A stretch of 37,856 nt of DNA from Candidatus Methylomirabilis sp. (GTDB taxonomy: Bacteria > Methylomirabilota > Methylomirabilia > Methylomirabilales > JACPAU01), in assembly GCA_036000645.1 (NCBI GenBank), contig DASYVA010000059.1:1-37856 (forward strand), in the 5' to 3' direction. Shown here one piece after another: positions 32,260-37,856 of this stretch. Under the pieces are notes generated by a model that was not told the DNA's origin, made no database searches, and worked only from the letters and a program-made list of their open reading frames with translations. Each line of letters opens with the position of its first letter. Within the stretch, counting starts at the first letter, position 1. A program made the position numbers and the translations under genes.

Positions 32260-33237
32260 GTGCGCGGCGGCGTGGAGGGCGGGAGGCGGGGGGCGCTCCG
32301 GTGTCTCCTCGCGCTCACGCTCGCGCTGGCCGGTTGTCCGCTGGCCCGAGAGGTCCCCCGGGTGGCGACGGTCCCGGTCGGGCAGTGGCCGGAGGACGTC
32401 GTCTTTGACCCCGGGTCGGGCCTCCTGTTCGTGGCCGACGAAGGGAGCGCGACCGTCACTGTCCTGCGCTCCGGAGGGGAGCGGGTCGGGACCGTCCGGC
32501 TCGAGACCCGGGCGCGCCACCTGGCGGTGGATGAGGGGATCGGGCTCCTCTACGCCCCCAACGAGGGGAGCGGGTTCGTGGCGGCTTTCGGCACGCGGGA
32601 CCTCGCGGAGCGGTTCCGCGTCCCGGTGGGGAGGCACCCCCACGGGATCGCCGCCGACCCGGCCTCGCATCGGGTCTTCGTCGGCAACGAGGCGGAGGGA
32701 ACCCTCACAGCCTTTGACGGCCGGACTGGCCGGGTCCTCTTCACGGTGGCGCTGGGGCCGGGCCCCGGCGGGGTGGCCGTGGACCCCGGGACGGGGCGGG
32801 TGTTCGTGGTGAGCGTGAAGGAGGATCGGGTGGCTGTGCTGGACGGGGCGCGCGGGACGGTCCTCGCGCAGCTTCCCGTCGGGCGGGGCCCGACGCACCT
32901 CAAGGTCAATCCCCGGACGGGGCTCGTGTACGTGCTCAATACCGAGGCGGGCAGCGTGAGCGTTCTGGACGGCCGCGCCGGGCGGGTGCTGGCCACCCTC
33001 GCGGTCGGCGCCTACCCGATCGGGATCGCGCTGGACGGGACCGCGGGCCGGGCCTACGTGGTGAACAACCGGGGGAACACCCTCGCCATCCTCGCGGAGG
33101 CGTCGCTCGCGGTCGTCGCGACGCGGCGGATCCCCCGCAACGTCTCGAGCGCGGCGCTGGACCCGGAGGCCGGCCTGCTCTACCTCGCCCTCAAGAGCGA
33201 GGACCGGGTCGCCGTGGTCCGCCTCCGCGACCTCTGA
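32260..33237 (+). CDS. YVTN-type beta-propeller lipoprotein
   Basis: A 325-residue protein with a lipoprotein signal (LTLALAGC) and a seven-bladed YVTN-family propeller. Each blade carries a variant of VAVDPGTGRVFVVS or IALDGTAGRAYVVNN, with the loop naming the next blade as RVLATLAVGAYPIGI. These proteins are usually surface- or periplasm-exposed binding modules. The GTG at 32260 is chosen because GGGAGG lies 5 nt upstream; GTGs at 32242 (overlapping the previous stop) and 32272 are alternatives. It follows the PQQ-like propeller, so the cluster exports two different propellers. Confidence 0.85.
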   Translation: MRGGVEGGRRGALRCLLALTLALAGCPLAREVPRVATVPVGQWPEDVVFDPGSGLLFVADEGSATVTVLRSGGERVGTVRLETRARHLAVDEGIGLLYAPNEGSGFVAAFGTRDLAERFRVPVGRHPHGIAADPASHRVFVGNEAEGTLTAFDGRTGRVLFTVALGPGPGGVAVDPGTGRVFVVSVKEDRVAVLDGARGTVLAQLPVGRGPTHLKVNPRTGLVYVLNTEAGSVSVLDGRAGRVLATLAVGAYPIGIALDGTAGRAYVVNNRGNTLAILAEASLAVVATRRIPRNVSSAALDPEAGLLYLALKSEDRVAVVRLRDL

Positions 33238-33251
33238 GGGAGCGCGGCAGC

Positions 33252-33920
33252 ATGGGGCCGCTTGCGGTCGCGATCATGGCGAAGGCGCCGCGGGCCGGGG
33301 AAGTGAAGACCCGGCTCTGCCCTCCCCTCTCCGGCGCGGAGGCGGCGGAGCTGTACCGCTGCTTCCTCCTCGACAAGATCGAGCAGGTGCGCTCGCTCCA
33401 GGGGGCCCGCCCGGCCATCGCCTACACTCCGGAGGAGGGGCGCGCGTTCTTCGAGGCCGTCGCCCCGGACTTCCGACTGCTCCCGCAGCGGGGCGAGGAC
33501 CTCGGCGCCAGGCTGGCGGGCACCTTCGCCGCCCTCTTTGCGCAGGGATACGCCGGGGCCCTGGCGATCGACAGCGACACGCCCACCCTGCCCCCCGGGC
33601 TGCTCCAGCAGGCGGTGGACCTGATCGCCGGCCCGGCGGCGGACGTGGTCCTGGGGCCCTGCGAGGACGGCGGCTACTACCTCGTCGGGCTGCGCCGGCT
33701 CCACCGGCAGCTCTTCGAGGGCATCGCCTGGAGCACGGATCGGGTCCTCCCCGAGACCCTCCGCCGGGCGGAGGGGCTGGGGCTCACGGTCGCGTCCCTC
33801 CCCACCTGGCTGGACATCGACACCCCCGAGGACCTGGAGCGGCTCCAGGTGTCCCTCGCGCGCACGGAGACGGACCTTCCCCGCCACACGCGGGACTTCT
33901 TCAGGGAGCGGCCGAGATGA
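33252..33920 (+). CDS. DUF2064/TIGR04282-family nucleotidyl- or glycosyltransferase
   Basis: A 222-residue cytoplasmic GT-A-like protein. The N-terminal AIMAKAPRAGEVKTRLCPPLS and the later IDSDTPTLPP and LGPCEDGGYYLVGL are the signature blocks of TIGR04282, named after its occurrence in arsenosugar gene clusters. No arsM or arsS gene is seen nearby, and the radical SAM proteins here do not carry an ArsS-like layout that I can recognise, so the arsenosugar role should not be assumed. It overlaps the Nudix gene by 4 bp (ATGA at 33917), and the two probably work on activated sugars. Confidence 0.9.
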   Translation: MGPLAVAIMAKAPRAGEVKTRLCPPLSGAEAAELYRCFLLDKIEQVRSLQGARPAIAYTPEEGRAFFEAVAPDFRLLPQRGEDLGARLAGTFAALFAQGYAGALAIDSDTPTLPPGLLQQAVDLIAGPAADVVLGPCEDGGYYLVGLRRLHRQLFEGIAWSTDRVLPETLRRAEGLGLTVASLPTWLDIDTPEDLERLQVSLARTETDLPRHTRDFFRERPR

Positions 33921-34471
33921 CGAGGCTGTCCGAGCGGCCCTGGAACACCCTCTCGAGCACCCCCATTTACCACAACCGGTGGCTCGCCCTCCGGGAGGAC
34001 CTGGTGGAGCTTCCCGACGGGCGGACCACCATCTACGGCGTGGTCACCTGCGGGGAGTGCGTGGGCATCCTTCCCTTCCTCGACCCCGACACGGTCCTCC
34101 TGGTCCGGCAGTACCGCTACGTGGCCGGCCGGATGACCTGGGAGATGCCGACGGGAGGGGTGCACGCCGGCGAGTCGGTCGAGGAGGCAGCCCGGCGCGA
34201 GTTGGCGGAGGAGATCGGCTACCGGCCCGGGCGGCTCACCCCCCTCTGCACCTACCACACCAGCAAGAGCGTCCTGGACGAGACGGCCCACCTGTTCCTC
34301 GGGGAGGGCATGGAGCGCCTGGCGCTCCCGCCGGATGAGACCGAGTTCATCGAGGTCCGCCCCTTTCCCTTCGCCGAGGTCCTCCGCATGGTCCTGGCGG
34401 GTGAGATCCTGGACGGCATGACGATCGTCGCCGTCCTCCTCGCCGCCCGCGGGCGCGCCGGCCGCCCCTGA
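33917..34471 (+). CDS. Nudix hydrolase, ADP-ribose/sugar-nucleotide pyrophosphatase-like
   Basis: A 184-residue Nudix protein. The full Nudix box occupies residues about 80-102, starting GGVHAGES and ending with the catalytic RELAEEIGY helix, and it is preceded by VLLVRQYRY and WEMPTGG, as in ADP-ribose pyrophosphatases. It hydrolyses nucleoside diphosphate-linked substrates to a nucleoside monophosphate and a phosphorylated moiety. Its coupling to the DUF2064 gene suggests a housekeeping or activated-sugar role. It is the last gene of the cluster; about 320 bp separate it from tRNA-Gln. Confidence 0.92.
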   Translation: MTRLSERPWNTLSSTPIYHNRWLALREDLVELPDGRTTIYGVVTCGECVGILPFLDPDTVLLVRQYRYVAGRMTWEMPTGGVHAGESVEEAARRELAEEIGYRPGRLTPLCTYHTSKSVLDETAHLFLGEGMERLALPPDETEFIEVRPFPFAEVLRMVLAGEILDGMTIVAVLLAARGRAGRP

Positions 34472-34485
34472 GGCGGCCCGGTGCA

Positions 34486-34499
34486 CCCCCGACCGGGGG
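34486..34499. terminator. GC hairpin after the Nudix gene, weak terminator candidate
   Basis: CCCCC/GGGGG with a 4-nt loop begins 15 bp after the Nudix stop, followed 11 bp later by the perfect palindrome GGCCCGCGGGCC (34511-34522). No run of T follows, so intrinsic termination would be poor; it may instead slow polymerase for Rho. Confidence 0.3.
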
Positions 34500-34618
34500 C
34501 CGGGTCAGTCGGCCCGCGGGCCCGGGTTGCCTTGTCCGGGCGGGGAATGGTAAGGTACCTCTGGCCTTGCCTCCTCTGCTGGCCCGCGGGGCGCATCGCC
34601 TTCCCCCGCGTAATTCGC

Positions 34619-34646
34619 TTGTCTTTAGCCCATCGGAGACTATAAT
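34619..34646 (+). promoter_or_regulatory. Promoter for tRNA-Gln and the prs operon
   Basis: Perfect TATAAT (34641-34646) with TTGTCT (34619-34624, 4 of 6) and a 16-nt spacer. It is the best match in the 320-bp gap 34472-34791. The leader to the tRNA would be about 140 nt and contains a GCGGGC/GCCCGC inverted repeat (34705-34710 with 34719-34724) followed by TGATTTCATT, a weak attenuator-like structure. Confidence 0.6.
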
Positions 34647-34791
34647 GAGGGCGCTCAGCTCATGTGGGGCGGACAGGATCGGGGGGCGAGGACCGTTGGG
34701 GACGGCGGGCGGTTGGCGGCCCGCTGATTTCATTATGACGTCCGAGAGGGGCCCCGGGGGGTTTCCACCGGCTTCCCTTCCTGGGGCGCGG

Positions 34792-34866
34792 TGGGGCGTG
34801 GCCAAACGGTAAGGCGCGGGACTTTGGATCCCGTATCTGGAGGTTCGAATCCTCCCGCCCCAGCCA
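34792..34866 (+). tRNA. tRNA-Gln (anticodon UUG)
   Basis: The acceptor stem pairs TGGGGCG (34792-34798) with CGCCCCA (34856-34862), with discriminator G and an encoded CCA (34864-34866). The D arm contains GCCAAACGGTAAGGC, the anticodon stem is CGGGA/TCCCG with loop CTTTGGA giving UUG, and the T arm has GGAGG/CCTCC around TTCGAAT. A full cloverleaf forms without mismatches in the main stems. It precedes prs by 43 bp and is probably processed from the same transcript. Confidence 0.97.
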
Positions 34867-34909
34867 GGGGCCGCGGGCGGGGGGGAACGCCCGGCGGGGG
34901 CGCGGGGGG

Positions 34910-35851
34910 GTGACGGTGAGCCGACTGATCCTCTTCACGGGGAACGCCAATCCCCAGCTCGCCCAGGAGATCGCCGACTACCTGGGGATGCGCCTGGGGC
35001 AGGCGGAGGTTTCCCAGTTTTCCGACGGGGAGATCTTCGTCCAGATCGAGGAGAACGTCCGGGGGGCCGACGTCTTCGTGATCCAGCCGACCTGCCCGCC
35101 GGTGAATCAGAGCCTCATGGAACTCCTCGTCATGCTGGATGCCCTGAAGCGGGCGTCGGCCCAGCGGATCACCGCCGTCCTCCCCTACTACGGCTACGGC
35201 CGCCAGGACCGGAAGGTGCAGCCCCGGGTCCCCATCTCGGCCAAGCTGGTCGCGGACCTCGTCACGGTGGCGGGGGCGCACCGGCTCCTGACCATGGACC
35301 TGCACGCCGGCCAGATCCAGGGGTTCTTCAACATCCCGGTGGACCACCTCTTCGCCGCCCCGGTGTTCCTGCGGTACTTCCAGGACCGGCAGTGGAAGGA
35401 CGCGGTGGTGGTCTCCCCCGACGCCGGGGGGGTGGAGCGGGCCCGGGCCTTCGCCAAGCGGCTCGGAACCTCTCTGGCCTTCATCGACAAGCGCCGGACC
35501 GGAGTCAACGAGGCCAAGGTGATGCACATCGTGGGGGATGTGGCCGGCAAGGATGCGATCCTGGTGGACGACATGGTGGACACCGCCGGGACCCTGACCC
35601 AGGCCGGCGCCGCCCTGAAGGAGCAGGGGGCTCGCCGCATCTACGCCTCCTGCACCCACCCGGTCCTCTCGGGGCCGGCCGTGGAGCGGATCGATACCTC
35701 CGGGATCGAGGAGGTGGTGGTGACCAACACCATCCCCCTGGACGAGCGCCGCTCCTCGAAGAAGATCACGGTCCTCTCGGTGGCCGCCCTGCTCGGGGAG
35801 GCCATTGACCGGATCCACAAGGAAGCGTCGGTCAGCAGCCTCTTCGTGTAG
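34910..35851 (+). CDS. prs: Ribose-phosphate pyrophosphokinase
   Basis: A 313-residue enzyme that makes PRPP from ribose 5-phosphate and ATP for nucleotide, His and Trp synthesis. [19 protein letters not shown], the metal and ATP region [18 protein letters not shown], the flexible KRR-type loop ([12 protein letters not shown]), and the PRPP loop [13 protein letters not shown] are intact; length is standard. The start is a GTG at 34910 or the in-frame GTG at 34916, both behind a run of G that serves as a weak ribosome-binding site. It is followed 11 bp later by rplY. Confidence 0.96.
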   Translation: MTVSRLILFTGNANPQLAQEIADYLGMRLGQAEVSQFSDGEIFVQIEENVRGADVFVIQPTCPPVNQSLMELLVMLDALKRASAQRITAVLPYYGYGRQDRKVQPRVPISAKLVADLVTVAGAHRLLTMDLHAGQIQGFFNIPVDHLFAAPVFLRYFQDRQWKDAVVVSPDAGGVERARAFAKRLGTSLAFIDKRRTGVNEAKVMHIVGDVAGKDAILVDDMVDTAGTLTQAGAALKEQGARRIYASCTHPVLSGPAVERIDTSGIEEVVVTNTIPLDERRSSKKITVLSVAALLGEAIDRIHKEASVSSLFV

Positions 35852-35862
35852 GGGGAGGGAGT

Positions 35863-36651
35863 ATGGAGTTCGTGGACCTGATCGCCGAGCAGCGGACGGA
35901 GCGGAGGAAGGGGGCGGCCAAGCGGCTGCGCCGCACGGGCCGCATCCCCGCCGTCCTGTACGGGGAGGGGGAGCCCCTGTTGCTGAGCGTCAGTCCCAAG
36001 GCGCTGCAGGGGGCGTTAGAGGCAGGGGAGAACGTCATCATTAATTTGCAGGTGAAGACGGACGGGGGGGTGGAGAGCCGGAAGGTTCTCGTCAAGGAGC
36101 TCCAGACCGACCCGGTGCAGGGGGTCCCGCTGCACGCCGACTTCCTGGGCATCTCGATGACGCGGGCGATCGCAGTGAAGGTCCCGGTGGAACTGACGGG
36201 GACGCCCGTGGGGGTCACCGGCAAGGGGGGGATCCTGGAGCACGCGCTCTGGGAGCTAGAGGTCAGGTGCCTCCCGGCCGCGATCCCGGAGCGGATCACC
36301 CTGGACGTGAGCGCCCTCGATCTCGGCGACGCCCTCCACGTAAAGGATCTGCAGGTTCCCGAGGGAGTCGTGGTCGAGGCCGACCCCGGGCAGGTGGTGG
36401 CCATGGTCTCGGCGCCGCGGGTGGAGGCGGAGGAGCCGGTGGCGCCGGAGGTGCCCGCAGAGCCGGAGCTGGTGGGGCGCAAGGCGGAGGCCGAGGAGCC
36501 CGAGGGCGAAGAAGGGGCGAAGGAGCCCGCGAAGAAGGGCGCCGCTCCCCCGAAGGCGGAGGCGGCGAAGAAGCCCGAGGCGGCGAAGAAGCCCGAGCCG
36601 GGCAAGAAGGCGGAGGCGCCCCGGAGAGAGAAAGAGAAGGAAGGGAAATAG
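35863..36651 (+). CDS. rplY: 50S ribosomal protein L25/Ctc, long form
   Basis: A 262-residue L25 of the general-stress (CTC/TL5) type. The N-terminal RNA-binding part (GAAKRLRRTGRIPAVLYGEGEPLLLSV and VLVKELQTDPVQGVPLHADFL) contacts 5S rRNA, and the second beta domain ends near residue 190. The last 70 residues are a disordered, charged tail rich in Lys, Glu, Ala and Pro with repeated KPEAA units (see repeat entry), which varies in length between species. The gene follows prs as usual. AGGGAGGGAG precedes the ATG. Confidence 0.95.
   Translation: MEFVDLIAEQRTERRKGAAKRLRRTGRIPAVLYGEGEPLLLSVSPKALQGALEAGENVIINLQVKTDGGVESRKVLVKELQTDPVQGVPLHADFLGISMTRAIAVKVPVELTGTPVGVTGKGGILEHALWELEVRCLPAAIPERITLDVSALDLGDALHVKDLQVPEGVVVEADPGQVVAMVSAPRVEAEEPVAPEVPAEPELVGRKAEAEEPEGEEGAKEPAKKGAAPPKAEAAKKPEAAKKPEPGKKAEAPRREKEKEGK
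36559..36594 (+). repeat. Tandem 18-bp repeat in the rplY tail
   Basis: GAGGCGGCGAAGAAGCCC occurs twice head to tail (36559-36576 and 36577-36594), encoding two copies of EAAKKP. It is a low-complexity tail repeat that could change copy number by slippage without breaking the frame. Confidence 0.85.
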
Positions 36652-36663
36652 GCGGGCCCGCGG

Positions 36664-37278
36664 GTGTGGCTGGTGGTGGGCCTGGGGAACCCGGGGCGAG
36701 AGTACAGGGCGAGCCGCCACAATGTCGGGTTCCGGGTCCTCCAGGCGGTGGCGGCGGCCGCCGGGGTTTCTTGTCGGCGGCGGCGCTTCGACAGCGGCTT
36801 CGGGACGGCCACGCTGGCCGGCGTACCGGTCACCCTCGTTCTGCCCCAGACGTACATGAACCGCAGCGGGGAGCCGGTTCGGGCCTGGATGGAGTATCTT
36901 CAGCTCCCACCGGAACGCCTCCTGGTCATCCACGACGACATCGACCTGCCGCTCGGCCGGCTGCGGGTCATCCGAGAGGGGGGACACGCCGGCCACAAGG
37001 GGGTCCGCGCCATCCAGGAGGCGCTGGGCACGGAGGCCTTCCCCCGCCTGCGGTTGGGCGTGGGGCGGCCCCCGGGCAAGCTGGAGACCCCGGAGTACGT
37101 CCTGGGGACCTTCGCCCCCGACGAGAGGCAGGTCGCCGAGGAGATGATCGCGCGGGCCGCCGAGGGGGTCCTCCTCATCCTGGGGGAGGGCCTGGCGGTC
37201 GCCATGAACCGGCTCAACGTCCGACCGCCGAGCGGGCCCCCCGGGGCGGTCGAGGGCGAGGGTCAGGAGGGAAGGTGA
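36664..37278 (+). CDS. pth: Peptidyl-tRNA hydrolase
   Basis: A 204-residue enzyme that frees tRNA from peptidyl-tRNAs dropped from ribosomes. The catalytic and substrate residues are in WLVVGLGNPGREYRASRHNVGF (Asn at GLGNPG, His in SRHNVGF), TYMNRSGEPV, and HDDIDLPLGRLRVI; the lid block GHKGVRAIQEALGTEAFPRLRLGVGRP is normal. The start is a GTG at 36664 with a poor ribosome-binding site, 12 bp after rplY. Its stop overlaps a GTG that could start rpsF, so the two are close-coupled. Confidence 0.96.
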   Translation: MWLVVGLGNPGREYRASRHNVGFRVLQAVAAAAGVSCRRRRFDSGFGTATLAGVPVTLVLPQTYMNRSGEPVRAWMEYLQLPPERLLVIHDDIDLPLGRLRVIREGGHAGHKGVRAIQEALGTEAFPRLRLGVGRPPGKLETPEYVLGTFAPDERQVAEEMIARAAEGVLLILGEGLAVAMNRLNVRPPSGPPGAVEGEGQEGR

Positions 37279-37283
37279 GCGGG

Positions 37284-37637
37284 ATGCGGAACTACGAGGT
37301 GATCGTGGTCTACGACCCCGCCCTATCGGAGGAGGCGGTCGAGGGGGAGATCGAGCGCCTGAAGGGACTGATCGGGAGGGAGGGCGGTCAGGTCCAGGAT
37401 CTGCAGAAGTGGGGAAAGAAGCGGCTGGCCTACGAGATGAAGAAGAAGCGGGAGGGCGTATACGTCCTCTGCCGCTTCACGGCGGCCCCGGCCGCTCTCG
37501 TGGAGCTGGAGCGGAACCTGAAGATCAGCGAGCCCGTGCTGCGCTATCTCTCCGTCCGGGTGGAGGAGCCGAGGGCGCGGCGGGCAGCGGCACCGGAGAA
37601 GGCCCCGGCGGCCCCCATCGCCGAGGAGGCGTCCTAG
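37284..37637 (+). CDS. rpsF: 30S ribosomal protein S6
   Basis: A 117-residue protein of the small subunit platform, partner of S18. MRNYEVIVVYDPALSEEAVE at the N terminus and the WGKKRLAYEMKKKREGVYVLCRF block are diagnostic. The C-terminal 25 residues are an Ala/Pro/Glu-rich tail. The ATG at 37284 gives the usual N terminus; a GTG at 37275, overlapping the pth stop and nearer to AGGAGG, would add three residues. Its stop is immediately followed by the ssb ATG. Confidence 0.95.
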   Translation: MRNYEVIVVYDPALSEEAVEGEIERLKGLIGREGGQVQDLQKWGKKRLAYEMKKKREGVYVLCRFTAAPAALVELERNLKISEPVLRYLSVRVEEPRARRAAAPEKAPAAPIAEEAS

Positions 37638-37856
37638 ATGGCCAACTTCAACAAAGTGATCCTCATGGGCAACCTCACCCGGGACCCCGAGCTCCGCTAC
37701 ACCCCCAGCGGCGCCCCGGTCTGTTCCTTCGACCTGGCGGTGAACCGCTCCTACACCACCCAGGCGGGGGAGCGGCGCGACGAGGTCTGCTACGTCACCA
37801 TCGTCGTGTGGGGGAAGCAGGCCGAGACCTGCGCCGAGTACCTGAAGAAGGGCCGG
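37638..37856 (+). CDS. ssb: Single-stranded DNA-binding protein, N-terminal part
   Basis: The 73 codons visible before the window ends encode MANFNKVILMGNLTRDPELR, then YTPSGAPVCSFDLAVNR and CYVTIVVWGKQAE, the OB fold of bacterial SSB, which coats single-stranded DNA in replication and repair. The position between rpsF and (outside the window, presumably) rpsR is the common arrangement. The C-terminal tail that contacts partners is not seen. It starts directly after the rpsF stop. Confidence 0.95.
   Translation, partial: MANFNKVILMGNLTRDPELRYTPSGAPVCSFDLAVNRSYTTQAGERRDEVCYVTIVVWGKQAETCAEYLKKGR

Noticed and set aside
33252-33920. Arsenosugar biosynthesis locus suggested by the TIGR04282 family name
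   Set aside because: No arsM-like methyltransferase or recognisable ArsS is encoded nearby; the family name reflects one context only.
1-37856. CRISPR array, insertion sequence, transposase or integrase gene
   Set aside because: No regularly spaced direct repeats and no transposase or recombinase motif were seen on either strand; the signs of transfer are limited to the ispE scar, the inverted-arm block and composition changes.

Overview
This is a very GC-rich bacterial segment with a Gram-negative look: several lipoproteins carry a lipobox, there is a LolB-like lipoprotein directly before ispE, and the isoprenoid genes are of the MEP pathway. TAXI-type TRAP transport, cyclase-family proteins and the order tRNA-Gln, prs, rplY, pth, rpsF, ssb would fit Candidatus Rokubacteria/Methylomirabilota or a deltaproteobacterial relative. 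That placement is an inference from gene content; no marker gene was searched.

Bases 1-5541, minus strand: two periplasmic cyclase-family hydrolases, then a YcgR/YcgQ-type permease pair and an anchored Ig-like/beta-propeller protein, reading as one run. A good promoter lies at 5513-5541, followed by a leader of about 210 nt with three neighbouring inverted repeats. Divergently, an IclR-family regulator with its own promoter and operator-like repeats (5628-5683) leads to a TIM-barrel isomerase/epimerase gene.

Bases 7518-12847: a probable amino-acid (glutamate?) module. It holds a glutamate/leucine-type dehydrogenase translationally coupled to a fused TRAP permease, facing a DUF1850 protein and a TAXI substrate-binding protein, plus a small carboxymuconolactone-decarboxylase-fold protein. 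Then come leuB (minus) and engB (plus), and a compositionally different patch (14692-15768) with one small membrane protein and about 610 bp of non-coding DNA.

Bases 15769-19292: TPR lipoprotein, LolB-like lipoprotein and ispE as an operon. In many deltaproteobacterial-type genomes ispE is followed closely by tRNA-Gln and prs. Here about 15 kb lies between them: an msrB-msrA fusion, a 5'-truncated second copy of ispE (20705-21274), a membrane spermidine-synthase-like protein, a methyltransferase remnant, and a run of surface-glycoconjugate-like genes. That run has two GT2 enzymes, two radical SAM/SPASM proteins, DoxX, a GT87-like transferase, two beta-propellers, a DUF2064 nucleotidyl/glycosyltransferase and a Nudix hydrolase. 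Between the two radical SAM genes sits a 207-bp block with imperfect inverted arms of about 42 bp and GC-rich hairpins inside, which is either a MITE-like element or a structured RNA/terminator.

Bases 34619-37856: promoter, tRNA-Gln(UUG), prs, rplY, pth, rpsF and the start of ssb, cut by the window edge. Sigma70-like promoters were recognised by eye throughout; most pair TTGAC-type -35 boxes with a 17-nt spacer. They are predictions.
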